Under the pieces are notes generated by a model, which saw only the letters and a list, made by a program, of their open reading frames with translations, was not told where the DNA came from and made no database searches. Below are positions 12,083 to 24,811 of a stretch of 64,000 bases of DNA, piece after piece (position 1 is the stretch's first letter; every line of letters starts with the position of its first letter). A program made the translations under genes and the position numbers. Origin of the DNA: Isoetes taiwanensis (lineage: Eukaryota > Streptophyta > Lycopodiopsida > Isoetales > Isoetaceae); assembly GCA_021234155.1 (NCBI GenBank), contig JAJEKV010000875.1:1-64000 (forward strand), written 5' to 3'.

Positions 12083-13824
12083 AAAGCATTGTTTGGTGAA
12101 TTATGGCGGATTATTGCCGTAAATTTAAATACGTTTGTTGGCAAGAATCTTCCTAATTCTAAGCTTCAAGCCTAGTTTCGGTCTTTGCAAGCGTCAATGG
12201 CAAAAGGTATTTGGTTTTCAAGTTGTCATTGCATTCCTTTGAGTGTTCTTGGTTCTAATATACGTTTGAGGATCAAACTAATTCGAGGGTCAATTTAGAG
12301 TGCAATTGCCAAAGGATGCACACTTGCTACAGGAATAAGTTCACTGGAAGCAACCAATAGATGAAGATGCATTCGCGAGCTTTTGGAGCTATGAATATAG
12401 ACCTCGGGCTAAAGGCCAAACTGTATCCTTGTGATCCTTTCCTCGAGCCCATCCAAACTTCCACTCGCATCCGGTCTTATTGAATTTGCTTGTAAGGGAC
12501 AACAAGGGTTACTAGGTTCTTGTAATAATTTGGTTAATGTATCTTGATCGACATTTGCGTGCTATATATAACCACTTGTATGGATTCAATTGCAAAGTTT
12601 TATCGATGTTAATCGCCCTATGAAATTTAACTACTTATTGTCTCAACAATCTTTGCAAGCTCAATGAATTGGAGGTAGAAATAAAAAATTGGTGAGGAGA
12701 TGAAATTATCGGGTGACAAGGAATGAAGAGGGTTGCACAAGAAAATAATTCCCTCCACAAGTGAGTCAAACGAATGAAAACAACTCCACAGGGGATCGTG
12801 GAAAGGGCAAGAAACTTGAAGCCCATAAATGGGATATGCTTACGATAACCCCCAAGTAGCGATTTTCTTCTCGAGACCTCCTCTTCTAATACCTCCTCAT
12901 TCTCCTCGCTTTTTTCCAGTATGGAGCTTCTTTTTCTGCGGGGATCTATTTGCTCCTCTCTTTGGTGAGGAGACATTCTATCTGCTTAACTCCACACTTG
13001 AAGAAGAACCGGCATCTTGGTTTGACTTATTGTAAATCATGTATGTGTTGAACATAATATATAGATCATTCAATTAAATTGGGATTATGTCAATTCCAAA
13101 AGCACGCCAACCTATAGTTGTTTTCTAATGGGTTTTTGGTTTTTCACCTCATTTTTTTGCAATCGTGAAATCACATTAAAGTTGCATTTTCCTTGTGTCT
13201 TTTATATCTCGCTTGAAATATACAAAAAAATATTGCAATTTTCTTGAATTCATAACATTATAATCCTCACGCATTTAGATGAAAGGACTATTGTATTTGA
13301 CAAGTATATTAGGTTGTGGGACAATAAGCGTCCAAAATGTAAGGAGATGTCAATAAAAAACAATGACATATTTAAATAGAAATGCCACAAAGAGTTGCCC
13401 ATAATAGCTGCCCCCATGGCCCTTTTGAGCCTAGAAATGTCAATGGACCTCTCAAAATGTGTATATAAAAGCATTCAAATTACACCAACGCTGAAATCAA
13501 CTCGATTAAAAGGCATTGAAGGGTCTTTTGAAGCGTCTAGGATGAAGAAGACCGAGATTGACACTAGAAATTTCCCAGTGAGAATGAGAGGAAAATTCGG
13601 CTTGAAAAATTGTTATTTGCAATCGTTAGACAAGTTCTTCTTGATCGTTTTCCAAGCTATCCTTAGAGTTCCTTTATAAAAGCCCCCTTGTATTATCCCG
13701 AGTCCATGCCTCAAGTGTTGTGGTTGTTACCCATGCAAGTTGAAAAAACTAGTCATCATGTTCCTCCGATCCGCCACATGGTCCAAGTGTGCATTCGGAA
13801 ATCTTACCGATTCATTTCAACAAC
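12083..13824. other. No supported gene
   Basis: A minus-strand open frame at 12976-12635 (113 codons, N-terminal half rich in Glu/Arg) and a plus-strand frame at 13395-13679 exist. Neither resembles a known family nor has convincing splice borders. Confidence 0.4.
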
Positions 13825-14035
13825 TAAAACCCGATTATGGAACAAAGCATATCACGGCGTGTATTAGCCAATATAATTTTTACGCATGAAACCTAGTTAT
13901 GAAATAAAACAAAAAACAAAACAAATCGCCATGGCGTGTAGCTGCAGCATCATACCACATACAAAACCTAGTTATGGAACAAAATAAATCACGCCAAGCA
14001 CGTATTAACAAGCATAATAATATTGTAGAGGTGAA
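13825..14035 (+). repeat. Three diverged tandem copies (~75 bp)
   Basis: The phrase cluster (C)C(T)AGTTATGGAACAAA..ATCACGC.. recurs three times (near 13831, 13890 and 13965), each followed by a CGTGTA-like string and an AT-rich stretch. This suggests an old short tandem array. Copies are substantially diverged. Confidence 0.5.
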
Positions 14036-17000
14036 GTTGAGGACATTTTGTAGAAGATAAAAATACCTTATATGTTAACAACAATGCGAGTTCAAGCCGC
14101 CGTGGATTGGAGGTCTGGAGGTCACCATTGAGGTTCGCGACAGGGAGTTCTAGAATTAGAGACTTTTTCCAACTGTGGATATCTTGTTATTGTGATAGAC
14201 CAATAATGCAAGTGGGCGCCATTCAAAATATTCACTCTTTTGCAAATCACGCTTAGCGTGTTTTAGATATCTCTACACTTGAAGAGTCATGTCTTCTTCT
14301 GCAAACTCAACATCTGAAACCATGGATTGCCTAGCATCTTGCATGAGAAATAAGCCGAATTGTAGATGTAAACATAAGTCTGACGAAGAGACTTTGTGAG
14401 ATCCTTTGAAGACTAAGGCAAGGAATTGATTGATTTAAAAACACTCACGGTTATACACAAAACAACCAACCTAAAGATATCTGCGAGAACTTGATTGTTT
14501 GGAATAGAAGGAATTGGAAAGGCGAAAATAGGACCCGCACAATCGCGGCACCACAATGAGAGAGCCTATGGCGGAATTCTGACATGGCGGACGCACACAT
14601 CTTGGTGGAACCCATTTACGAGACAAATACGGAGAACCCATTTGCCAAAGTAAGCATTTGCACGGATGCTAAAAGCCCAAAATGGATTTGCTCTAAGCTC
14701 GGGCGTAAGTCATTTTACGTAATATGATTTTTGGGTTAGAAGAATGTTGCCACGATTTATCTTCACGCCCCGGCAGTTAGACGGGAATTACTGAGATCTG
14801 GAACCATTCTAACAATCCCGGTCGAAAAGATTAGCCACATTCTCACTCTTCGAATTTATGGAACCAACTCCGTGTGACATCTTGGGCGCATCTTTTAACC
14901 GGGACATATAGAGCAACATTAAAGGCCAATGGGAAGATCGAGGCATTTTAATCCGAAGAAAAGAATGGATTTTAATCGGGATGAATAAGTATTGTTTAGA
15001 ATGGATGCTTAACGGTCTAGATGAGGAAAAATGGGGGAAAAACAAGAAGGCAAGATTTTATGCTTTATAACCATACATACAGTTCAAAGTGCTTGTTATT
15101 TATTGAATCCGCGATTCAAAATGTTGGATTAGTCCAAGAAAAGCTCGCTATATGAATGAATCGTCAAAAGAACCTTTGTTTGTCGAAATGGTAAGGCAAA
15201 GCTCAGAACGGACATATGTGCCGAAATTGTGGTGTTTCTTCCCACCCAAGCACGAATCCAAGGAGCACGATTGATGAGGAATCCAAATATCATATCTGCA
15301 GCTTGAAACAATGAAAGAGTAAGCCATGGATCGAGCAGAAAGGTGCAAGAAGAAGCACAAATTGTGCTTTCAAATATTTGAATTTCACGACGCGTTTTTA
15401 TCACACGTTTGTACTTTTTTGACGACGCGTTTGTACTTTTTGAGCTGTCTTTTTTCGCTCACACAATTATGCACCAATGATACGAGAAAGCATGGCTTGG
15501 AGGTCTCGAGATTTGCCCTAAACACAGATCTTAATCCTTTCTTGCCATAAGTAGATCCAGAAAGAAAAATATGAGCCTCAAAAGTTTTTAATCCCTTTCT
15601 TGGAGATGCGGCAACAAAATATGAGCCTCCGGGTTTTTGTATTTATTTGGGTTTATTTGCATGCTTTGGATTGTTGTGGTTTCGTTTTTTGCAGCCATGT
15701 TTGAAAACTAACTCACGGAGGTAAGGAAAAAATGTCTTCGTAAATTATAAACCGAACAAATTTATCACGGGTTTACAAGATTCTTGAAATAACTCATGAA
15801 GAACTCTTCAATCCCACAATTTGTAGTAGCATCAATAACTAATGATTGCAAAAGAAGATTTGACAATCTTTCTACACTAATAATTATGAACAGGGCCACA
15901 CCCGAAGCAATCTGGAGCTAGACGTTTGATTTCATTACACAATTCAGTATTTGAATTTGACGCTAAAACATTTTGTATTTGAGTTTGCAATTTTGAAACT
16001 TTTCTTATCTAGGTCGTCAACACTGGAAGCTACTTTTGTTTAGGTATTTTCGCATATGGCCTTCCACCATATTCACGCCAAGCGTGTGTATTTCAATCGT
16101 ATCTTTGGCTTATTTTAACTTTTTATAATTTTAGTTATTTTTTAGTTAAATCAAATTTTCTAGCCCATTTTTGGCTTATTTTCACTTTAACAGGTAATTG
16201 TTCTTCTTAATTATTTTTGAGCTAAATCTATCGTTTTGGGGTTTCTTTTTTTTAGGTGTATCAAATTGTTGGGACATGTGTTAGGCTTTTCTACCTTATT
16301 TTCAACGTACACTAAATACTTTTTGCATGATAGGATAAGCTTGATTGAATATATTGTTATCTTTAGAATATGAATATCATGTTTGCGTAGTTAGATAGAA
16401 AGAAGCTTATATACACTTTTCAAATCAGTATTGGCCTGGCCAAAGAGGTTATTTTTTTAGTCCTTTTTCTTTTAGACTATTTTAAGACAATTAGAACTTT
16501 TATTTAGGAGAGTGAAGCCATGTTTAGTATGGCATAGCTAATTGGAATTTTTAGGAATAGAAAACATGTTTGGTATGGCACCAAGACTTCTGGTTCATTA
16601 TATTATTTAGAATTGTGATATGGCACTAACATAGAGATTTCTATTTCTTTTGCAGCTCATCTCTTCTTACCAAGCTTTTAAATTGTGACCCTCATTTTTC
16701 ACATCAATTTTAAAAAATTTATACTCGTTTGTAGTCTTAATAGCTTTGATGGAAATGCCATGATGCTATTATATGTATGCGAGGATGAGTTCCATTTTGG
16801 ACCACATAAAAAAGCCAATTCATCTGAAAAACAAACAATGAAAGTTATCGGGATTGGGATAATGGGTGGAGAAACATTGTAATTTCATAAAACATATGAT
16901 GGAATATATTACGTGCTAAATTGTGAAATATTGTCTATTCTATAAGTAATATGATATTACGTTTTGATATTTTCGACATGAAATGTGTGAATTTGAATAT

Positions 17001-17228
17001 GCTACTAAAAACATGCAATATAAAATTTGTCCCAATATTAAGACATAATCCCAATTTAATTGGATGATGGTTATATCTACGCTGTAAAAACTTTCTTTGC
17101 CTTTTTTCCTGCACAATTCTGCAGGTAGTCTCCTCAAAACCCTCCTAATTCGGTCTTGATCAGCCTTCAAAATATCTTAATTAAAGCTTGCATACTCAGT
17201 AAAGGCAAATCAGTCACATAACATGGTT
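14036..17228. other. No supported gene
   Basis: Low-complexity AT-rich DNA with short open frames only (for example minus 15045-14809 and minus 15404-15129). None is recognised. Confidence 0.45.
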
Positions 17229-17597
17229 TCAGGTCAGGTCCAGCTCTAGCCATGAAGCTATGAAGAATGCCCCATATGCATTGTTAGACCTGTTACACTC
17301 TACCATAACGTCTACTGTCAGGCAAAAATTATTGTATACAGTAGTTGCATCAACTAGCTCCTTTATCTCCTCCTCAAACTCTTCTGGATGCTTCTGACAA
17401 AAATTCCATTCTTTCTCTACTATATTATCATACCATGTGCTAAACAACTCCCATGCCTTATCTGATTTACTCTTTACCATTCTCGTTGAGCAACACCTTG
17501 ATTTGTGATAGTTTGAAGGTGAGTGCCTTAGTAGCGACTTGATATGCAAAGAGTGACTAACACCGAAGTAGCTACGGTGCGAAAATAAGATTTCCAT
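17229..17597 (-). CDS. Uncharacterised open frame, 122 codons
   Basis: I do not recognise this protein. The first third is basic and Ser/His/Arg-rich. From about residue 40 it becomes more gene-like: KSDKAWELFSTWYDNIVEKE, then a charged HPEEFEEEIKEL helix and a hydrophobic tail. The C-terminal two thirds could be an exon or a fragment of a mobile-element ORF. The 5' end overlaps the palindromic-border repeat at 17571-17700, so the first residues may be fortuitous. No neighbouring exons were found. Confidence 0.25.
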   Translation of the reverse strand: MEILFSHRSYFGVSHSLHIKSLLRHSPSNYHKSRCCSTRMVKSKSDKAWELFSTWYDNIVEKEWNFCQKHPEEFEEEIKELVDATTVYNNFCLTVDVMVECNRSNNAYGAFFIASWLELDLT

Positions 17598-17700
17598 ATT
17601 TTATGTTATACACAATTTCGCACCCGTGGCTACGGTCGCGAAAATAATTACTTCCATATTTTATGTTATACACATTTTGCAGGTGGTTGGTGCAAAAACA
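17567..17700. repeat. Palindromic-border repeat, copy 1 (two units)
   Basis: Two ~66-bp units. Each has GCTACGG(T)(C)GCGAAAATAA, then TTCCATATTTTATGTTATA, then a near-palindromic TTCGCACC..GGCTACGG.GCGAA junction. The junction reads almost the same on both strands. The same unit recurs at 19039-19155. Confidence 0.65.
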
Positions 17701-17913
17701 ACACTTTCTTATTTTATAGCTGCCATATAAGAAGAGGTTCAATTGAAGGGAGGAAGTTGATGAGGATGCTTTCATGAATTTAGAGCAATGAACATTGATA
17801 TTTAGGAAATGACAACTCTTTTTGTTTCATTAAATTTTGAGTAGTGTTTTGTGAGTTCAAAAGTAGTCTCGTTAGTTATTGTCAAATTGACTATGAAAGA
17901 GTAGGCCACGATG

Positions 17914-18475
<562 letters not shown>

Positions 18476-18543
18476 TTTTATTCATAAAATCTTCTATAAA
18501 ATCTGTACATGCCTCCTAAAAGATTTTTATGGAATGGGATAAC

Positions 18544-18569
18544 AAAAAAAAAAAAAAAAAAAAAAAAAA
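18544..18569. repeat. Poly(A) tract, 26 bp
   Basis: A pure A homopolymer lies between the 90-bp array and the TTTAGGG-like tract. No preceding retroposed gene is recognisable. Confidence 0.8.
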
Positions 18570-18602
18570 GACTAAACCTTTTGAACCTAATTTTTTGTGC
18601 AC

Positions 18603-18808
18603 ATTTAGGTTTAGGGTTTTGAATGTTTAGAATTAAGGTTCTGAGGGGTTAGAATGTTTAGGTTTGGGGTTAGAATGTTTAAATTTAAGGTTAGAATGTT
18701 TAGGATTACATTGTGTACACTTAGGTTTAGGGTTAGAATGTTGAGAATTTAGGATTAAGGGTTTAGAATTTAGGTTTAGGGTAGAATTGTAGAAACTACG
18801 GGGTTTAG
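18603..18808 (+). repeat. Degenerate TTTAGGG-like interstitial tract
   Basis: Repeated variants of TTTAGGTTTAGGGTTAGAATG over about 200 bp. The core TTTAGGG equals the plant telomere heptamer but is interspersed with GAATG and AATTTAGG strings, so perfect telomere arrays are absent. It may be an old interstitial telomere-like repeat or an unrelated minisatellite. Confidence 0.5.
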
Positions 18809-19038
18809 AATTTCATATTGTAATGGCTATATTGTAATTTCTATAAAATTTGTATTCTAAGGATTTTTAAGGATTTTTATATTTTTTTTAAAACCTTTAA
18901 AAATCTTTGCATCACAATTTTAAACGGATTTCTAAGTACTCAACTACCTTGCACCGTAGCCATGCCTAGTGGGTTTCCATGTTGGCATCGGGGTTGGGCC
19001 CTTAAGTGATCCCATCAAACCTCTAATGAATTTTCATA

Positions 19039-19155
19039 CCCGTAGCTTTCTGGTCGCGAAAATAACTACTTCCATATTTTATGTTATATATAATTTCGCA
19101 CCGTGCCTACGGTGCGAAAACAACATGATATTCATATATTCGCATCGTAGCTTAC
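19039..19155. repeat. Palindromic-border repeat, copy 2
   Basis: Contains CGTAGC...GGTCGCGAAAATAACTACTTCCATATTTTATGTTATA, TTCGCACCGTGCCTACGGTGCGAA (near-palindrome) and CGCATCGTAGC. It is the same unit as at 17567-17700, about 1.4 kb away and in the same orientation. Confidence 0.65.
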
Positions 19156-20744
19156 TTTAATTTTTTTATGTTGCCTGCGAAAGCAAACCTTTCAATCAAT
19201 ATACAATAGATCTCAATTAATGCGTGGGTTATATTACATAGATTCATATCTGGATGCAATATATAGGGCGAACTATGTCTTGACTTATCTGCATTGATGG
19301 ATTCGGCTCCATCATGAAGTCGAGCACTCCAACCTTCAAAGCAATAGACTATCTAAAAACTATTCACCCATTCCGGAGCTGTAAACATCTTGAATAAGGC
19401 AATGACCAAATCAATTCCTAATGCTACCTTGAACAACAAAGGAGCCCATATCTTGGTGAAAGCAATGGAATACCTCGTGAAGAGAACGTGTTTCTACACA
19501 TCAGATATACACAAACTGAGAGAGAATAGGAATGGCTGGATAAGTGGCGAACTAACTTAGATATGGATTGCATAGAAGTACATACTTACAATTTGCTTCT
19601 AACCGTGGGGAAAGTTCTTAGCTTGCTTATTTTTCTTTTTGCCATATTTGTTGGAGTGTATACATGACTCACTTGTCCAAATATCTCTTTGTCCGTCGAA
19701 AACTTCTCCACGCATCTTTTTGACTCGCTATTCACCTCGCATTCTAGGTTGGAGTGTAACAAAGCTCGGTCGACACCACGAAGCTTTCAAAAGTCATTCC
19801 ATTGTGATAGAGCTTATAGCCATCTAAAGTCAATTCAAATTAGAATGTGGGCGGAATCGAAATACTAGGAAAGGCTCCGGTGATTTTACCTTGATCGAGG
19901 CTTTTTGTGGTCGAAACTCACTTTGGCGTAGGTCGAAGCTATTCGAACAAATCGAAGTTCCTTGGCCTTGAACAATCGATCTTCGCGCAAACTTTGTTGA
20001 AAAAAAACCCGGGAATTGAGGGGGGAGCTAACGGTCATAATTGTTACGTGTGTGTCGACACCCGGGCTAGAACCGGATATTACCGGATCTATCAGAGATA
20101 GATTCAATAATGTATATGTTTTATCGTATCGTATTTTTTTTGTTTGACACAAATTTGGCCCGTTTATTTGTCGTCAAAATAAATCCCAAAAAAATTTCGG
20201 TGTCGGGAAAAATTTTTGCGTGTGAAACATTCGAAACCTTTTTAGTTTAAACTTCTGAAAAAAAAAAAAAAAAAAAAAATAGCACGCCAGCCTAACCAAG
20301 CCTACAGCCTTTCTTGCAATTCTAGCCTATCCACGTAGCACCTCCACATCAGCAAAATCTAATGTGTCCAAATATTCTCCGTTAGATCTTCAGTTTTGTA
20401 GATCTAGGGCGAGGGAAATTAGAAAAGAACCAAAAAATTAGCACGGAGATGCCAAAAGACGTAGTCAAAAGGATGTGTGTCTGCCTCGCAGCGAGCTTCT
20501 ACTTCCATTTATTTACTTGCTTGGATCGGTTGCTCGGCTGACACCTCACGCCAAGTACGTTATCTACCCTTTCAAATACATTAGAACGATGCATCTGATG
20601 CATCTAATTTCTAGACGAAATATGTGTTGCACTGAGTTCCTGGCAGATTGGTATGGAATAGCAGTTTGCTCACACGATTATGGTAGGGTTCGCCTAATTG
20701 GTAGTCTGTCTTTGCTTGACATTCTACTTCTTCTACTTCTTTAG
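19156..20744. other. No supported gene; possible lost 5' part of the CCR-like gene
   Basis: AT-rich, with a poly(A) run at about 20258-20279. Frames at 19639-19827 and 20475-20741 are unrecognised. A reductase first exon with a GxxGxxG nucleotide-binding motif would be expected upstream of 20745, but I cannot see one. Confidence 0.35.
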
Positions 20745-21495
20745 CCGATGAGAAGAAGGTTGGGCATCTGCAAAAGCTGGAAGGAGCTTTTGACAGACTC
20801 ACACTCGTTAAGGTTGATATTATGGATTACATTGTCGTGCAATCTGCCATTGATGGATGTGAAGGAGTTTTTCATACTGCTTGCCCTGTTGCCGGCATAT
20901 TTCAAGACCCCAAGGTGCGTAATTACCTTCTTAAACTGTTTCAAACTGAGCTATGTGTCCCTCTTATGAAATAAGCTCGGCTCAGTAGGATGATTGTAGT
21001 TTGCATATTTACGCATTATAATTAATGTCTGTAAGTTAATCAATTTAAATATCTGCTAACTGAATGATTTTCTGATAGAACTATAAGGAGAAGTTATGGA
21101 AAATAATACTAGCTGGAGATTGTGGCTGTATAGTGCACCATTTTTACTTATAAGGAGATTGTGAATTATAAGATGCTAGAAAAGTTTAAGTTTCACATTT
21201 ACACTATCAAGCAGCAGCACAAATATAAATCTACTATCATAACCTACAGTACCATTGATGGTTAACATAATACTTTTACCTGTGCATAAGTCTTGTCCAT
21301 ATCCAACTATGTAATTCTCATGGTTTTTTTTTCATAGACTTCATTGGGACCTAGGGTAAATTTTAGTAACCTTCCAAAGAAAAGCCTTCTCCCTCCATCC
21401 TTTCTTTGTTTCATGTTGTTTATCTTTACGAGCTGACACAAAAAGGTCTGATCCTTGACAAACGTGCAATTGTGCACAGATGTTGCAAGTGTTCA

Positions 21496-21587
21496 CTTAT
21501 TTCTATTGACTTTGTTGAGGTTGGCAATGACCAAGAAATATCTTATTTCTATTGACTTTGTTGAGGTTGGCAATGACCAAGAAATAT
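21496..21587 (+). repeat. 46-bp tandem duplication
   Basis: CTTATTTCTATTGACTTTG...GACCAAGAAATAT occurs twice head to tail with essentially no differences, indicating a recent local duplication inside the CCR-like relic. Confidence 0.9.
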
Positions 21588-21734
21588 CAAGTGGTGGATA
21601 AGATTTTAACGAGCAACAAATTTTCAAAAATCACTGATTTAAACGTTATGTTGTCATTGACCTGGCAAAAGTTAGGGGCAATGTAAAAAGAGAGGCTCAA
21701 GCGTCTGGTTTGTGTTAGTCGGGGATGTGAGATA

Positions 21735-21895
21735 GATCTACTTGAACGCCCCTGTACAAATGGTTCTTATTTGATCCATTTTCTTATACAGTATTATTTA
21801 CTTAAGATCTCCGCTATGATCTACTTGAACGCTCCTGTACAAATGGTTCTTATTTGATCCATTTTCTTAGACAGCATTATTTACTTAAGATTTCA
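21735..21895 (+). repeat. 83-bp tandem duplication
   Basis: GATCTACTTGAACGC(C/T)CCTG... recurs at 21735 and 21818 with a few substitutions, immediately upstream of the second recognised CCR-like exon. Confidence 0.88.
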
Positions 21896-22499
21896 CCTAG
21901 AAGAAGGGTATTCATATAACAAATTAATAGCAAAATTGACTAAGAGAGGCAAAGGTCAGGCGTGTTGTCATGACATCATCAGGCGCAGCTGTAATTGCAG
22001 ACCCTAGCGGACCAATTGCAAGATTAGATGATGAGTGCTTGAGTGACGCAGATTATTGTTTGCAGAACAAGGTAAGCTCCATTTATTTTTATGTAATCCC
22101 ATCATTAATAGAAACGATGTACTGTTATTCAAAACGTCCATTGCATGTTCTGTGCTCATAACAATGTCTCTACAAATACTATATGCTGTTGCCTTGCATA
22201 TTTCCTTTTTATACCCATTCTCAAATTGTGGAATATGCAGACCTTTGCGGTTATGGTAAAATTGCCTATTTCGATGTAATATATGAACGTCAAGGATATG
22301 TAATAGAGATCATTAAAGTAATAGCTAGGAAGCTTCTCATCTTTGCATTCCACAAATGGTTACACCAGCAACCTGAAAGAGGAACCATTCCCATTGACTA
22401 CCCTAGGATGGAATATTGAAGTTTTGCACTTAAAACCTATCTGAAAACCATCATTTTACATCCAGAATTACTATTTTTATGCAAAAACGGTGTCAGAAA

Positions 22500-22942
22500 A
22501 ATTAGCTTGGAAGCTTTCTAAGGATCTTTAAGTGGATCTTGTCGTAATATTGCCAACGCTCATGGTGGGACCACCTCTTTCACCGACGCTTAGTGCACGT
22601 GGTCAATGGTCATCACCTATTGCCTGGGAGGGGATTTAAATCTTCTAAGGCAGAAGCAAGCTGGGAAGAGATTTTTCGACTCTGCTGCATCGTAAGTATT
22701 CTTTGTCTAGCTAGAAGCTTGATGTAGATGCTAGAGTAGATACAAACTAATTTGTTATTGAGCTTCATTTGATCTGCAGAAATTTCCGTCTTTTGTTCAT
22801 AAACACGACAGTAGTTCGTTCACTTTTGCAGATTCTATGCAGCAATGTTTTATTGGCTCTTGAGTATCTGCACAAGCATGGAATTACGTATAGGGATCTC
22901 AAGCACACAAAGCTACTAGTAGCATGTAGCAAGAACTTGTGA
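22500..22942 (+). pseudogene. AGC-type protein kinase fragment (plant AGC VIII-like), broken
   Basis: An exon ending at 22691 (donor GTAAGT) encodes YCLGGDLNLLRQKQAGKRFFDSAA, matching the hinge/αD block (YCPGGDLxxLRQxQPGKxF) of plant AGC kinases such as D6PK or phototropin relatives. The next exon starts at 22832 (acceptor TTTTGCAG) in the correct phase with SFYAA, then loses one base. In the shifted frame it continues VLLALEYLHKHGITYRDLK, the αE helix and catalytic loop with the catalytic Asp retained. It then reads HTKLLV instead of PENLLV and stops at 22940-22942. Upstream, LPTL (about 22548) may belong to the preceding β-strand. The remaining lobes are absent or lie beyond the LTR element. 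The family phosphorylates Ser/Thr, for instance in auxin-transport control; this copy is not functional. Confidence 0.75.
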
Positions 22943-23809
22943 CCTGCAAAGGTATAATATGCTTAATGAATTCTACAGGTAAGTTACTTGTGTCCAAACA
23001 ATGAGCTAAAGCTTGTGGGGTTGAGCACATGACGTCAAGTTTCAGTCAACGTCCTTCATTTTAAATTTTCTTGTCCACAATTTGCACATAGTTTCTGATC
23101 ATGTCCTATAATGTAATTCTAGTCTACTCTGGTTCGAAGGTCCATTAGTGGATTACAAACTTGTAAGTTGTTGGAAGTTAATGTTGATTGGCATCTGTTG
23201 AAGATATATGCTAACCTAAGGAGATTGATCCATTATGGTAAAGAGCCTCCCCTTTCCTCTCATTTTCGTTTCTCTCCTTTCGTAATTGCATTTTTGACAG
23301 CCTGTGTGGCAGTCCGCCATGCTGATTATGGCATTTTGATGAATAACCTACAACGGCATTTTGATAAATAACCCACAACAACATTTTGTTGATAACCTTC
23401 TGCAATAGTTATTTCATGTCTCATGAATAATAACATCCAGTTCCAAGTCATACCTATGCTTTAGAGGTCCTAGACGAAAATGATAAACAGTTTTGTCTAG
23501 CTTCAGATGCAAAAATGGTGATCAGAATCTTCAGAGACATTTTGAAGCAGGCTTTTAATATGAATATACATAGCCCGCTAATTGGTGGGATCTCAAGCAT
23601 TATGTGAAGCATCAACGTTTTGCATTAAATTAAGTTGAATGTTTCATTAGCTTGCCTTTCCTCAAAGTAAGACAGGCTGTTTTTCTGACTCTCCAACTTC
23701 CCCATCGAAACTTGAAACTCTTTAATCCATTTTTGTGCCACTTTTCATAAAAGTTCATTTAGCATTCTGTATGCGACCAATCCATGGAGCTTAAAGCTGG
23801 ACTCGTAAA
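22943..23809. other. No supported gene
   Basis: Probable intronic or decayed sequence between the kinase relic and the LTR element. A 67-codon frame at 23168-23371 is unrecognised. Confidence 0.4.
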
Positions 23810-24032
23810 TATTAACAGTAATGAATTAAGGGATTAATCTCCCTGAACAAACACAATCAGTTTGTGCTTGTACACATCATCAATTCATGCCAAAGGACAT
23901 GATGATGTGTAAGTGTCCATTCATGAAGAGATGCAACTCATGCCTCTTCACTGACTATGTAAAGCCATAATCCAGGCTCTTTGGATCAATCATCAATATA
24001 TACAATTTTCCGCTCATTCCTGATTATTAACA
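23810..24032 (+). repeat. 5' LTR (223 bp)
   Basis: Same length as the 3' LTR at 28923-29145, with two substitutions between them. It is followed without spacer by the tRNA primer site. Confidence 0.93.
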
Positions 24033-24045
24033 TGGTATCAGAGCC
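24033..24045 (+). promoter_or_regulatory. Primer-binding site, initiator tRNA-Met
   Basis: TGGTATCAGAGCC is complementary to the 3' end of plant initiator methionine tRNA and abuts the 5' LTR, the canonical start of minus-strand DNA synthesis. Confidence 0.93.
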
Positions 24046-24352
24046 TCGTTAAAAGGCTGAAGAAATCAAGGGCTGCCTTGTAGAGCAGCCCAGCCCAAGC
24101 AACATTCAAGCGAACGATCCTGGACACTCTGGAAGAAATTAAGGTTTATCAAAATCCTAAATTTTTTTTCTCTACATCTTAAGCAAGCACATAAAGCATC
24201 GAGATTATGCTGCTATGATATTGCTCATTGAAGCAAATTTATCATGGCTTCTATACAAGAATTTTGAATTGGCATCCCCCCTGCCAAATTCATGTTAAGA
24301 TCTCTGCCATGAAGGCTATGAAGACTGAAAAGGAGGCTGACGCTATCCAACG

Positions 24353-24811
24353 ATGCTCAGCCTGAATTCCAGTGAACAAGACACTGAGAAATATGCCCAA
24401 AGCTTGCATGAAAATCTCCCAGAGAGATCACCCTGCGAAGAAAATGCCGCAGCGGAAATTTGCAGAAGACAAGCAGAAAGACAAATGGGCCAATCTGAGT
24501 TATTGGATCCATCCAATTCATGGAGGGCAACAGGGATTTGCCCCTCCCTTTTGAACAACGAAAGCAGAAGAGAATCAAATCCTCTGATTTTATCAAATGC
24601 AGCAAGGCAGGCCATTCCACCCAAAAAGATTTGCATACAAGCAAAGAGATCTGGATTTACTTATCTTTGGAGGCATTGTCCTCATCCATGCTGTCCAACG
24701 GCAGCAGAAGGAAGCAACAATAAAATCTTCCTGTCTTCTTTGCATCAGCCGGATTTAGCCATCTTGAAGATATGGCTGGTTGCCCAATTCGCACCACGTC
24801 GCGACTGATGG
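24353..24811 (+). CDS. Internal open frame of the LTR element, unrecognised
   Basis: A 151-codon frame in the leader half of the element, rich in Glu/Arg/Gln/Ser. Overlapping frames are also open (e.g. 24372-24554 with KKMPQRKFAEDKQKDKW and 24520-24723 with KCSKAGHST). None gives a clear gag or zinc knuckle, although the Cys...Gly-His string is faintly knuckle-like. It may be a scrambled gag remnant or non-coding. Confidence 0.25.

Larger units (their letters stand above)
20745..22420 (+). pseudogene. Cinnamoyl-CoA-reductase-like (extended SDR) pseudogene
   Basis: Three exon relics. 20745-20914 (170 nt, acceptor TTTAG, donor GTGCGT) encodes [19 protein letters not shown]...[13 protein letters not shown], the classic exon-2 block of CCR/DFR-type NADPH reductases. 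21949-22071 (41 codons, donor GTAAGC) encodes AKVRRVVMTSSGAAVIADP...DDECLSD, the strand with the catalytic Ser region. From 22241 the next exon reads CGYGK where the family has the YxxxK catalytic pair. The catalytic Tyr is Cys (TGC), and splicing at the visible acceptor puts this block out of frame by one base. The first exon (cofactor site) and the exon between 20914 and 21949 are missing, and there is no C-terminal half. Family enzymes reduce hydroxycinnamoyl-CoA esters in lignin synthesis; this copy should be inactive. Confidence 0.75.

Noticed and set aside
24353-24808. Gag with zinc knuckle in the young LTR element
   Set aside because: Only a KCSKAGH string is visible. The spacing of Cys and His does not meet the CX2CX4HX4C form.
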